From: JBBIOU01 sp037443205
GTDB lineage: Bacteria > Bacteroidota > Bacteroidia > Flavobacteriales_D > UBA2798
DNA: 64,000 nucleotides
Direction: 5' to 3'
Assembly (NCBI GenBank): GCA_037443205.1
Contig: JBBIOU010000004.1
Location: 62,001 to 126,000 of the forward strand
The translations under genes and the position numbers were made by a program. The notes beneath the pieces were generated by a model, which did no database searches, had not been told where the DNA came from, and saw only the letters and a program-made list of their open reading frames with translations. Positions 9,831 through 18,335 of the stretch are shown here, piece after piece (position 1 is the first letter of the stretch; each line of letters begins with the position of its first letter).

Positions 9831-10475
9831 ATGAAGTTAATAAAAATTATTCTGATACTTAATTTGCTGACACCATTTGTAATCAACGCCCAAAAAAATG
9901 AAACCCCGGGCGGAACATTACAATTAGGCATGCGCAGTACCGGAAGTTTTTTTGGCAGCAACGGATATGCAGGCATGGGATTTGGCGGACAATTCAGATT
10001 AATGCTGGCTAAACGCCTCAACAGCGAGTGGTTTGCCGATTATATCAATACAAATCTGGGAGGGCTGGGTAAACGCAATGACGGCCACATTGGTTGGAGT
10101 GTAATGTTTTATCCTTTTAATACAGCAGAAAAAAATTTTCATCCCTATTTGCTTGCAGGCCATTGTTTTGATTATACCAAAGTAACACCCTTTAATACTC
10201 CTTACGAAATAAGAACTTCAGAATCGCGCAGCCGATGGAGTTCTGCCGCACAAGCAGGTATAGGTACGCATCTGCAATTAAACAAACGAACAGATATTTC
10301 CATCGCTGCACAATTCATGATACATCTGGGTAATGACATTCATACACATGTACATGAACACAACGGCATAAAAGAATTACACATTGACGACCATGTGCAT
10401 GGGAATAATCTTACTTTAGAAGGACATTTACTTTTTACAATAAGTTGCAACGTAAAAATAGCTGATTTATGGTGA
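9831..10475 (+). CDS. Exported beta-barrel-like protein with His-rich stretch
   Basis: A 214-residue protein starting at the ATG 9831 (a TTG at 9822 is in frame but not needed). MKLIKIILILNLLTPFVINAQ is a signal peptide. The rest has alternating amphipathic strands with many Gly and aromatic residues, ending in a hydrophobic strand (NVKIADLW), as in small outer-membrane barrels. Residues 168-186 are strikingly His-rich: HTHVHEH followed by HIDDHVHG, about eight His in 20 residues, suggesting metal binding. The stop overlaps the next gene by 7 bp, so the two are co-translated. No named family recognised. Confidence 0.75.
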   Translation: MKLIKIILILNLLTPFVINAQKNETPGGTLQLGMRSTGSFFGSNGYAGMGFGGQFRLMLAKRLNSEWFADYINTNLGGLGKRNDGHIGWSVMFYPFNTAEKNFHPYLLAGHCFDYTKVTPFNTPYEIRTSESRSRWSSAAQAGIGTHLQLNKRTDISIAAQFMIHLGNDIHTHVHEHNGIKELHIDDHVHGNNLTLEGHLLFTISCNVKIADLW

Positions 10476-11050
10476 GAATCGTTTTTTTTACCTGCTGTTT
10501 GTTCATCAGTTTGCAGGCATATACACAAGATAATAAGCAGTTTGTTCATCAGGGATTAATTCGTTTCATGGGAACATTAAGCTATGGAAAATTATTTTCG
10601 CATAATACAAACAACATTTTTTTACATGGCGACATAGAATATTATTCAAGTGATAATTTTAGTTTTCGCAGTGATGGTTATATTTTCCTTAATTCATTTA
10701 ACGGACTAAAACCCATGGTAGTGCATCATTCAATTTTTTCGGGTATAAACTATCATTTTAAAACAAATTCGCACATTGACCCTTATGTGGGATTTCAGCC
10801 CGGAATTAATTTAGGCAAACAAACTGAGCCTGAATTTTTTCAGCATATACCCTTGCCTGATAGAGAACCCATGCAAAACACGGCAAGCCCTCTTATTTCT
10901 GTTTTAGCCGGAATCAACTACTACGGAACCAAGTTTTTTCATTTAACGCTTAATGCCCGATATATTTATGGACAGTTTACAGATAACTACCATGCCTTTT
11001 CTTTAAGCGAGCTCAGAATTTCTTTTGGTTTAGGATTTAATTTTAATTGA
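10469..11050 (+). CDS. Exported beta-barrel-like protein, partner of the preceding gene
   Basis: A 193-residue protein with signal peptide MVRIVFFTCCLFISLQAYTQ and a body of alternating strands (FSFRSDGYIFLNSF, INYHFKTNSHIDPYVGFQPGIN, FHLTLNARYIYG) ending in the barrel-like LRISFGLGFNFN with a terminal aromatic/asparagine. These features fit a small outer-membrane barrel of eight or so strands. The ATG lies within the last codons of the upstream gene, so the pair is translationally coupled and probably works together. I cannot name a family. Confidence 0.72.
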   Translation: MVRIVFFTCCLFISLQAYTQDNKQFVHQGLIRFMGTLSYGKLFSHNTNNIFLHGDIEYYSSDNFSFRSDGYIFLNSFNGLKPMVVHHSIFSGINYHFKTNSHIDPYVGFQPGINLGKQTEPEFFQHIPLPDREPMQNTASPLISVLAGINYYGTKFFHLTLNARYIYGQFTDNYHAFSLSELRISFGLGFNFN

Positions 11051-11256
11051 ATTAAAGGATATATACCTTATATAAACCAACCGTATAAATAAATCTTTAT
11101 ATTTATCAATCAACGTAAGCTTAATACTAAACATCTTAAGGGTTGTTAAATTTTCATAACTGCTAAATTCTTAATTATTTAGGCATTAAATTTGTTAATG
11201 ATATGTTAATAAATTTAAGGATGGTGTTGCAAGGATAACTCTAAAAATATTAGCTT

Positions 11257-12144
11257 ATGAAAAGAATCTTTATCCACTTCATTGCATTAATAGCTATTTT
11301 AAGCTCGCAAAATGTCAGTTCTCAATTTTGTTCTGTATGCGATTCAAACCTGTTTAAAACCAAACCCATTCTGGAAATACCAATCTTTTTTTTGCCTATG
11401 AATGTGTTGTCGTTTGATATACCCAATAGAAAAGTGATGCCTCACATGGGTAATAATATTTCTATCGGAGGTTCGTATGTAGCGTTTCCATTTAAAAATT
11501 TACCGGTAGGTATAGAGTTAAGAGGTTCATTAGGCGGCTATGCATGGGGCAAAGAAAATATGCAATTTACTTTTGATAGCACCAATATTACCGAATTGGA
11601 GGTCCAATATAAAAGCAACATGAATAAAGCTATGTTGGGATTAAAATTTGTTGATGTAGAATCGGGAAGTATTATAAAACCTTATGCTTCGGTATTTGCC
11701 GGTTATGCATTTATGCGTTCAAGAATTTATATACCTGATCCGCAGGATGAAACCGATTGCGAACCTTTAGAAAATAAATTGGTGCATAAGTTTAATGGTT
11801 TTGTTTATGGTGCAGAAGCAGGCATTGAGTTTAATTTAAATAAAAAATTACGAAAAAATCCACAATACAAAGGAGCCGGTATATTTTTATATACTTCGGT
11901 TGGTTTGCTCAGAAGCCATGGTAATTTAGAATATATAAATGTAAAACACCGTGTTGATGAACTTAATGGGCCGCTTCCTTCTCAACATATACACCACAAC
12001 CATCCGCAGCAATCAACCGATCAATTTACGGCAACTTTTATCAATTTAAGTTCTAACCAGTATCATACACACAAAGTAGCCGAATTATACAGAACGCCCA
12101 TGAATATGTGGAACATTAGTTTGGGTTTAATATTTAGATTATAA
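11257..12144 (+). CDS. Exported beta-barrel-like protein with His-rich loop and N-terminal Cys pair
   Basis: A 295-residue protein with a signal peptide (MKRIFIHFIALIAILSSQNVSSQ) followed by CSVCDS near residues 25-30, a CXXC in the mature N-terminus. The body alternates short strands and ends in MWNISLGLIFRL, a typical outer-membrane barrel C-terminus. A loop near residues 243-251 reads HIHHNHP and another near 275 contains HTHK. It lies 206 bp after the two smaller barrel-like genes on the same strand and shares their His-rich theme, hinting at a shared metal-related role, which is inference. It converges with the polyferredoxin gene, with 5 bp between stops. Confidence 0.75.
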   Translation: MKRIFIHFIALIAILSSQNVSSQFCSVCDSNLFKTKPILEIPIFFLPMNVLSFDIPNRKVMPHMGNNISIGGSYVAFPFKNLPVGIELRGSLGGYAWGKENMQFTFDSTNITELEVQYKSNMNKAMLGLKFVDVESGSIIKPYASVFAGYAFMRSRIYIPDPQDETDCEPLENKLVHKFNGFVYGAEAGIEFNLNKKLRKNPQYKGAGIFLYTSVGLLRSHGNLEYINVKHRVDELNGPLPSQHIHHNHPQQSTDQFTATFINLSSNQYHTHKVAELYRTPMNMWNISLGLIFRL

Positions 12145-12149
12145 AAAAT

Positions 12150-13724
12150 TCAGAGATTTAATTTTATCCCATCATTACCAATAATAATAGGATTGTCGTT
12201 GATGCGATTTTTTGCGGGGCCGTTTTCAAGTTTTAATACGCCTCTGGGGCATACAGCCGAGCATACACCACAACCCACACACGAAGCCCGAACAATGTTT
12301 TGTCCTCTTTGCGCATAAGCACGCACATCAATACCCATTTCACAGTAAGTAGAACAATTCCCGCAGGATATACATTGGCCTCCGTTGGTGGTAATTCTAA
12401 AGCGCGATTTAAAACGTTGTATAATACCGATATAGGCAGCGAGCGGGCATCCAAATCTACACCATATACGGTTGCCCATTAACGGATAAAAACCGGTACC
12501 CACCACACCCGAAAATACAGCACCAATTGCAAAACCATATATCTGCCTGATGAAGCCGGAGCTGATTCCCATCACGTTATCATTTTTTATAAAATATGAA
12601 ATAAGCACCAATATGGTCATCACTATTGCAAAAAGTAATACGCCATGAATTAGCCATCTTTCTATTTTCCATGCTTTTAGTTTTTTATCAGATAATTGCC
12701 TGTAAGGATCGCCCAGTGTTTCTGCTAAACCACCACAACCGCATACCCAACTGCAGTACCATCGTTTGCCGTACAGATAAGTAAATACCGGAACACCAAT
12801 TAAAAATAAAGCTATTCCCCAGCCTAATAAAAATATGCCTGCTGTGCCTGCCTGTATGTGCTTATCAATGTTGTAGTCAAAAAAGAATTTATAATCTAGC
12901 GGCCACATGTTTTTTAAATCATTAGCCGGTAAATTTAGTCGTGCTAAAATTTCGGGTAATGTAAAAGCAAAACACAACTGAAAAAATATTACCGAAAGGG
13001 TTCGTATTTGCTGGTATTTATTTCCTCTGTACTTAAGCATCATTCGGATGCCCATTACTGTCATGGCCAGACAATACATAAAGCCATACACAAACCATTC
13101 GCTTGCTTCGTTTCCGCTCATCAATTTAGAAAGCGGGTCTAACAATACTGCCCAATTGGTAATATATTCGGGAAACCAGTATAAAAAAACATAAAATACA
13201 ATCAACAAGCAACCTACAATTATACCTAACCATCCCCTTGATGTTGCTGCATTGTGGTATATACCATTGTTTTTTATTCCTTTTGTTTTTCCTTTATATT
13301 CAGGAATAATATACAACAACGCACCTAAGCAACTTAATATAAATGAAATAAAAAAAGCAATTATCCGGATAGTAGAATTATTCACTAAACCATAGCCGGA
13401 ATGTTTTACCACATAAAATAAGCGCATGTCATACATCACATTATCCCAATTGCCCGACTTTTTAAAATTTTCATTTACATGGTTGTAGGCATTTTTAAAA
13501 TCATTGATAAAAGAAAATTTAGAATCATATTCTTTATTGAGCATGTGTTGCGTAGCCGGAAAGAGATGTTCGTAGTATGATTTGCCGCTGCCGGTATATT
13601 TGTCAGCAAAATTTTTCTTTAAAACATCAACGGTTAATTGATATTTATTACCGGATAAAGTAAAGACAAATATCAGTAAACTAAATATAAATAGCCAAAG
13701 ACCCGCTTTTTGTGTGCCTTTCAT
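12150..13724 (-). CDS. Membrane-bound polyferredoxin (NapH/NosR/CcoG-like 4Fe-4S protein)
   Basis: A 524-residue integral membrane protein with about six helices and four Cys motifs in the C-terminal half: YCSWVCGCGG near 323, CRFGCP near 421, and two ferredoxin-type 4Fe-4S motifs, CISCGNCSTYC near 448 and CVGCGVCSAVC near 478. The two CxxxC(P)-type membrane motifs plus paired clusters are characteristic of NapH/NosR/CcoG-type electron-transfer proteins. The N-terminal 130 residues, between helices 1 and 2, form a soluble domain. It starts 3 bp after the stop of the FAD reductase, so the two are one operon and may carry electrons from NAD(P)H to a membrane or periplasmic acceptor. The acceptor is not identifiable here. 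Confidence 0.82.
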   Translation of the reverse strand: MKGTQKAGLWLFIFSLLIFVFTLSGNKYQLTVDVLKKNFADKYTGSGKSYYEHLFPATQHMLNKEYDSKFSFINDFKNAYNHVNENFKKSGNWDNVMYDMRLFYVVKHSGYGLVNNSTIRIIAFFISFILSCLGALLYIIPEYKGKTKGIKNNGIYHNAATSRGWLGIIVGCLLIVFYVFLYWFPEYITNWAVLLDPLSKLMSGNEASEWFVYGFMYCLAMTVMGIRMMLKYRGNKYQQIRTLSVIFFQLCFAFTLPEILARLNLPANDLKNMWPLDYKFFFDYNIDKHIQAGTAGIFLLGWGIALFLIGVPVFTYLYGKRWYCSWVCGCGGLAETLGDPYRQLSDKKLKAWKIERWLIHGVLLFAIVMTILVLISYFIKNDNVMGISSGFIRQIYGFAIGAVFSGVVGTGFYPLMGNRIWCRFGCPLAAYIGIIQRFKSRFRITTNGGQCISCGNCSTYCEMGIDVRAYAQRGQNIVRASCVGCGVCSAVCPRGVLKLENGPAKNRINDNPIIIGNDGIKLNL

Positions 13725-13727
13725 TGT

Positions 13728-15047
13728 TTAACTAAAAATTCTGAGTAAATTTTTCTTTTTTAATTTTAAATTTTTGTTGTGTTTTTTATTATAAATTTCA
13801 ATGAGTTTGTGTTCATAGTGTGTGTAAAATTCGGGGTCAAAATTTGCATCGCTTAAATGTTCTAATACAAATTCAACACTTTTGTTTTCGCGAAGCCATT
13901 TATCAAATACAGTATGCCGGTATCGTATACCCAGTGATACAATGCCTTCAAATCGTCTATCGGCATGATAATATATGCGAATAGATTTTTTTTCTTTTTG
14001 ATCGTACCATATCACACTATCGCAATGGTTGTCAATAAAGGTGTTTTTACTGTACACCTGGTATTCGATGTCTAATATTTTAGCTGAATTAAAAAAGTTT
14101 ACCGGCCGGTATGGTGTTCTTTTTTTACAGATGGTATAAGCTACCGATTCTCCATGCATACGTCCCGTGTACCAGATTTGTTCAACAGACAGGCGTCCGG
14201 TCAGGGGAGGGCTAAATTCTGCGCAATCGCCAATGGCATAAACACCGGGAATATTTGTTTCCATGTATTCGTTAACCAATATACCTTTATTAATTTTTAA
14301 TCCGCTGTTCTTTAAAAAATCAATGTTAGGGGTAACACCAATGGTTATACCGGCAAATTCACATGGTATTTCTTCACCCGAAGAGGTAATAACAGATTTT
14401 AATTTGCCGGTGTCATCACCTTTAAACTCTTTTACTTCGCAATTTAATTTTAATGTTACATGATGCTCATCAATGTGTTGTTGTATAATTTTTGATTCTT
14501 CTTCGGGCAATACATTTTTCCAAAATCTGAATTCTCTTACCAAGAATGTTACTTCAATATTTCTGCTCAACAACATTTCAACCATTTCTATACCGATTAA
14601 TCCCCCACCCACAACCACAGCTTTTTTTATGCCTTTTGTGTTTTCTTCCATCAGTTGCAAATCTTGCAAACTTACCAGTCCTTGAACACCTTTTAAACTT
14701 TTTCCCGGCCAATCTAAAAAGTTTGGTTTAGAGCCGGTAGCAATTATCAAGTCATCATAATTTAATGTTTGTTCGTTGTCTAAGAGTAATTCTTTATTTG
14801 TAAAATCAATTTTTGTAACTAAGGCTTTAATTAATTCAATATTATTTTTTTTCCAAAACCAATCTTCATAGGGTTTCGTATTGACAAAGGGCATGTGGCC
14901 CATATAAATATACATAAGCGCAGGGCGCGAAAAAAAATATTCACTCTCTGCCGAGATAACACTAATCTTATAATTGCTTAACTTGCGTATATGGCGTGCC
15001 GCAGTGATGCCAGATATACCATTACCAATAATTATAATGTGTTTCAT
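13728..15047 (-). CDS. FAD-dependent NAD(P)H oxidoreductase (nitrite/rubredoxin reductase-like)
   Basis: A 439-residue pyridine-nucleotide-disulfide-oxidoreductase-fold protein. It begins MKHIIIIGNGISGITAARHIR, with the FAD dinucleotide motif GNGISG; the NAD(P) motif VVGGGLIGIEM is near residue 147 and the second FAD contact PGVYAIGDCAEF near 265. There is no redox-active CXXXXC, so it belongs to the group without the disulfide, such as ferredoxin or nitrite reductase flavoproteins. The start is the ATG at 15047; a TTG at 15059 is in frame. It is followed at 3 bp by the polyferredoxin, strongly suggesting that it is the electron-input module of that pair. Confidence 0.85.
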   Translation of the reverse strand: MKHIIIIGNGISGITAARHIRKLSNYKISVISAESEYFFSRPALMYIYMGHMPFVNTKPYEDWFWKKNNIELIKALVTKIDFTNKELLLDNEQTLNYDDLIIATGSKPNFLDWPGKSLKGVQGLVSLQDLQLMEENTKGIKKAVVVGGGLIGIEMVEMLLSRNIEVTFLVREFRFWKNVLPEEESKIIQQHIDEHHVTLKLNCEVKEFKGDDTGKLKSVITSSGEEIPCEFAGITIGVTPNIDFLKNSGLKINKGILVNEYMETNIPGVYAIGDCAEFSPPLTGRLSVEQIWYTGRMHGESVAYTICKKRTPYRPVNFFNSAKILDIEYQVYSKNTFIDNHCDSVIWYDQKEKKSIRIYYHADRRFEGIVSLGIRYRHTVFDKWLRENKSVEFVLEHLSDANFDPEFYTHYEHKLIEIYNKKHNKNLKLKKKNLLRIFS

Positions 15048-15159
15048 TTTAGTTGCCAAATTAAGGAAAATAAATAATTATTACTGTATTGTGAATAAAT
15101 ACTTATTTTGTTAAAAATATATGAACGACTGTTTATAAACAAAAAAAGCATTTTTGTCA

Positions 15160-15167
15160 TAAATTTG
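15160..15167 (+). promoter_or_regulatory. Possible minus-7 box upstream of rpoD
   Basis: TAAATTTG matches TA-N2-TTTG exactly and lies about 100 bp before the rpoD ATG. It would give an untranslated leader of about 90-95 bases, unusually long compared with the neighbours. The divergent reductase gene starts at 15047, so the 219 bp between the two genes must hold both promoters. Confidence 0.4.
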
Positions 15168-15266
15168 GGTTAATAATCATTAATTAGCTTTAATAATAAA
15201 CATCTGCTGTAACTTGTAATTGTTGTTTACGTTTCTAATATTTAAAGCAAACAATTTTTTGCCCGG

Positions 15267-16136
15267 ATGAGACAACTAAAAATAACAAAGCAGGTTACTA
15301 ACCGCGAAACACTTTCCTTAGATAAATATTTACAAGAGATAAGTCGTTGCGAAATGATTACTGCAGATGAGGAAGTAGAACTTGCCAAACGTATTAAACA
15401 AGGCGATCAAAAAGCGCTTATGCGTTTGGTAAAAGCTAATTTAAGGTTTGTGGTATCGGTTTCCAAGCAATATCAAAATCAAGGTTTAACGCTTTCAGAT
15501 TTAATAAACGAAGGCAATTTGGGATTAATAAAAGCCGCCCAGCGCTTTGATGAAACCAGGGGCTTTAAGTTTATATCTTATGCGGTATGGTGGATACGGC
15601 AATCCATACTTCAGGCCTTAGCCGAACAATCGCGCATTGTACGTTTGCCCCTGAATAAAATTGGTTCTATCAATAAAATAAATAAAGCATTTTCTAAACT
15701 TGAACAAGAATTTGAACGTACACCAACCGAATCTGAATTGGCAGAAAGTTTAGATTTAAGTCAGGATGATGTAAGGCAATCTATGTTTTATTCAGGGCGC
15801 CATGTTTCTATGGATGCGCCTTTGAATGCTTCAGAGGATGATAGCGGTACGATGTTGGATGTATATGCATCGGAAGATAACCCTACCCCTGCAGATGACT
15901 TACTTAAAGAATCGCTGCGTAAAGAAATAGAGCGCTCTTTGGGTACCCTCACTCCGCGCGAAGCGGATGTAGTAAAACTTTTTTTTGGATTAGATGGCAA
16001 ACAGCCGCTTACTCTGGAAGAGATAGGTGCAAAATTTGATTTAACCCGTGAGCGGGTTAGGCAAATTAAAGAAAAGGCTGTGCGCAGACTAAAACATACT
16101 TCACGAAGCAAATTATTAAAAATGTATTTAGGATAA
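15267..16136 (+). CDS. rpoD: Primary sigma factor RpoD (Bacteroidota short form)
   Basis: A 289-residue sigma-70 protein. It lacks the acidic region 1.1 of proteobacterial RpoD and starts almost directly with region 1.2 (LDKYLQEISRCEMITADEEVELA). Region 2 is complete, with RLVKANLRFVVSVSKQYQNQGL, DLINEGNLGLIKAAQRFD and the minus-10 reading segment FISYAVWWIRQSI; regions 3 and 4 follow, with TLEEIGAKFDLTRERVRQIKEKAVRRL as the region 4 helix-turn-helix. This architecture is that of the housekeeping sigma factor recognising TTTG/TA-N2-TTTG promoters in Bacteroidota, consistent with the promoter boxes in this window. Single gene with a palindrome downstream. Confidence 0.96.
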   Translation: MRQLKITKQVTNRETLSLDKYLQEISRCEMITADEEVELAKRIKQGDQKALMRLVKANLRFVVSVSKQYQNQGLTLSDLINEGNLGLIKAAQRFDETRGFKFISYAVWWIRQSILQALAEQSRIVRLPLNKIGSINKINKAFSKLEQEFERTPTESELAESLDLSQDDVRQSMFYSGRHVSMDAPLNASEDDSGTMLDVYASEDNPTPADDLLKESLRKEIERSLGTLTPREADVVKLFFGLDGKQPLTLEEIGAKFDLTRERVRQIKEKAVRRLKHTSRSKLLKMYLG

Positions 16137-16247
16137 ATACATTTTTATCTTTATGATTTCGGGCACCCATTACACATTACAATATATGATTTTTTGCTCG
16201 ATGACTAAGTAATACGGTTTTCTAACACTTCTTATTAAATACCCTAC

Positions 16248-16269
16248 ATACAACAACCGGTTGTTGTAT
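16248..16269. terminator. Perfect 22-bp palindrome after rpoD (possible terminator or operator)
   Basis: ATACAACAACC is followed directly by its exact reverse complement, giving a 22-bp perfect palindrome and then TTTT. As RNA it can fold as a 9-bp stem with a CCGG loop, but the stem is A/U-rich, so terminator strength is doubtful. It lies 111 bp after the rpoD stop and about 59 bp before the next start, so an operator for the downstream gene is equally possible. Confidence 0.4.
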
Positions 16270-16314
16270 TTTACACAAAAAAACACCTTGTAATATTTTA
16301 ACCGAATATTTGCT

Positions 16315-16322
16315 TACTTTTG
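16315..16322 (+). promoter_or_regulatory. Bacteroidota promoter for the carbonic-anhydrase-like gene
   Basis: TACTTTTG matches TA-N2-TTTG exactly, ending 5 bp before the ATG at 16328. A TTG at 16289-16291 sits 23 bp upstream of the TA, within the range accepted for the minus-33 element. Transcription would start at or almost at the initiation codon. Confidence 0.55.
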
Positions 16323-16327
16323 GAAGT

Positions 16328-16924
16328 ATGATTTACGAATTTAACGGCTATAAACCTGTAATACATCCAAGTTCCTTTATTCATCCGCAGGCTTGTATAA
16401 CAGGCAATGTAATAATCGGTAAAAACGTATATGTAGGCCCCGGAGCAGCTTTGCGTGGCGATTGGGGAGAGATAGTTATTGAGGATGGTTGTAATGTTCA
16501 GGAAAACTGCACTATACATATGTTTCCGGGTATCAAGGTTTGGCTTAAAGCTTCTGCACATATCGGTCACGGAGCGATTATTCACGGAGCTACAATCGGT
16601 AAAAATGTTTTGGTGGGAATGAATGCAGTTATTATGGACAATGTTACGGTTGGCGATAACAGCATCATAGGAGCATTAACATTAGTACCCGAAGGAATGC
16701 AAATACCTGAAAAACAAATAGCCGTGGGTAACCCGGCAAAAATAATTAAAGAGGTAAGCGATGAAATGTTATCATGGAAAACATCCGGAACAAAACTATA
16801 CCAGCAACTTCCTGCCGAATTGTATGCTACACTCAAACCTTGCGAGCCCCTTACGGAAATAGATCCTAACCGCCCTAAGCAACAAGCTGTTTATTTAAAT
16901 TGGAAAAAACAAAAATCAGATTAA
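16328..16924 (+). CDS. Gamma-carbonic-anhydrase-like hexapeptide-repeat protein (PaaY/YrdA family)
   Basis: A 198-residue left-handed beta-helix protein starting at ATG 16328 (MIYEFNGYKPVIHP). Hexapeptide repeats of the [LIV]-G-x4 type run from about residue 22 to 125 (GNVIIGKNVYVGPG, IGKNVLVGMNAVIMDNVTVG). The three metal-binding His expected of the gamma-carbonic anhydrase fold are present at positions 64, 81 and 86 (CTIH and HIGHGAIIHG). The C-terminal helix is extended as in PaaY (phenylacetate degradation thioesterase). The paaZ gene in this window, 20 kb away, makes a PaaY role conceivable, but the general YrdA-like group is equally likely. Confidence 0.82.
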   Translation: MIYEFNGYKPVIHPSSFIHPQACITGNVIIGKNVYVGPGAALRGDWGEIVIEDGCNVQENCTIHMFPGIKVWLKASAHIGHGAIIHGATIGKNVLVGMNAVIMDNVTVGDNSIIGALTLVPEGMQIPEKQIAVGNPAKIIKEVSDEMLSWKTSGTKLYQQLPAELYATLKPCEPLTEIDPNRPKQQAVYLNWKKQKSD

Positions 16925-17003
16925 CTGTTTGCCCTGTGCATGCATTGTTTGAATAACTGTCGGGTATAGTGTATATGATAATCTGAGATTAAACCTTAAT
17001 TCG

Positions 17004-17011
17004 TATCTTTG
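17004..17011 (+). promoter_or_regulatory. Bacteroidota minus-7 box for clpX
   Basis: TATCTTTG matches TA-N2-TTTG exactly and ends 4 bp before the clpX ATG at 17016. With the usual distance to the transcription start, the mRNA would be leaderless or nearly so. Confidence 0.5.
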
Positions 17012-17015
17012 TAAA

Positions 17016-18245
17016 ATGAATGGTAAAATAGCAAAATGTTCGTTTTGTGGTCGCAGTAAAAAAGACGTTGGGATGCTTATAGCCGGAGAAAGCGGGCATA
17101 TATGCAACGATTGTGTAATACAGGCCGAAGCTCTGGTAAAAGAAACTATGAGTCAGATAAAGCCGGTGCAACAAGAGCCGGTATTATATAAACCCATAGA
17201 CATCAAAGCATTTTTAGATGAATATGTGATAGGTCAGGATGAAGCAAAAAAAATATTATCGGTAGCCGTATATAATCATTACAAGAGATTGCTTCAGAAA
17301 AATACATCAAAGAACGATGAAATAGAAATAGAAAAATCTAACCTGATAATGGTAGGGCAAACAGGAACCGGAAAAACTCTGCTTGCCAAAACCATTGCAA
17401 AAATTTTAAACGTTCCATTTTGCATAGCAGATGCTACGGTATTAACCGAAGCCGGCTATGTTGGTGAAGATGTTGAAAGCATACTTACCAGATTGTTGCA
17501 GGCTGCAGATTATAACGTTCCGGCTGCCGAAAGAGGAATAGTTTTTATTGATGAAATTGATAAAATTGCTCGTAAAGGAGATAATCCGTCCATTACGCGT
17601 GATGTAAGCGGAGAAGGTGTACAACAAGCACTTTTAAAATTATTGGAAGGCACAGTTGTAAATGTGCCCCCGCAAGGAGGCAGAAAACATCCGGAACAAA
17701 AATTAATACAGGTTGATACAAAAAATATTCTTTTTATTTGCGGTGGAGCATTTGATGGTATTGATAAAATTATTGCCCGTAGAATTAATACCAGTGCTAT
17801 AGGTTTTTCAGGAAAAGATAAAGACCAGATAGATAAAGAAAATTTATTGCAATATATTAGTCCGCAAGACCTTAAAACCTTTGGATTAATACCCGAATTA
17901 ATCGGTCGTTTTCCTGTTCTTACTTACTTAAATATTTTAGATAGAAATACATTAAAACGCATTCTTACAGAACCTAAAAATGCTCTGATTAAACAGTATA
18001 TCAAACTTTTTGAGATGGACGATATTAAATTAAGTTTTGATAAAGAGGTGATAGAATTTATAGTAGATAAAGCTATGGAATATAAACTGGGAGCGCGTGG
18101 TTTACGCTCCATTTGCGAAGCTATATTAAACGATGCCATGTACGAATTACCTTCTCATAAAGAAATCGAAGTATTAAAAGTTGATTTACCCTATGCCGAG
18201 GAGAAATTTAAAAAATCTGAACTGGCTAAACTCAAAGTAGCATAA
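17016..18245 (+). CDS. clpX: ClpX, ATPase subunit of ClpXP protease
   Basis: A 409-residue AAA+ unfoldase delivering substrates to ClpP. The N-terminal zinc-binding domain is complete with Cys8, Cys11, Cys30 and Cys33 (CSFCG and CNDC). The Walker A GQTGTGKT is at 114-121, the Walker B GIVFIDEIDK near 178-187, the pore loop GYVGEDVES near 150-160, and sensor 2 GARGLRS near 357. No clpP lies next to it, unlike many bacteria. It seems to be a single-gene unit with its own minus-7 box. Confidence 0.97.
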   Translation: MNGKIAKCSFCGRSKKDVGMLIAGESGHICNDCVIQAEALVKETMSQIKPVQQEPVLYKPIDIKAFLDEYVIGQDEAKKILSVAVYNHYKRLLQKNTSKNDEIEIEKSNLIMVGQTGTGKTLLAKTIAKILNVPFCIADATVLTEAGYVGEDVESILTRLLQAADYNVPAAERGIVFIDEIDKIARKGDNPSITRDVSGEGVQQALLKLLEGTVVNVPPQGGRKHPEQKLIQVDTKNILFICGGAFDGIDKIIARRINTSAIGFSGKDKDQIDKENLLQYISPQDLKTFGLIPELIGRFPVLTYLNILDRNTLKRILTEPKNALIKQYIKLFEMDDIKLSFDKEVIEFIVDKAMEYKLGARGLRSICEAILNDAMYELPSHKEIEVLKVDLPYAEEKFKKSELAKLKVA

Positions 18246-18335
18246 ACATTTTGTTAAAAATATTTTATAAAGTTTTAGCCAAATTATTTTTTCAAACACT
18301 TATCACCATTAATTTTATGCAATATAATTTTTCTT

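Noticed and set aside
15788..16111. 107-residue frame antisense to rpoD
   Set aside because: Falls in the conserved region 3-4 of the sigma factor; coding constraints explain the open frame.
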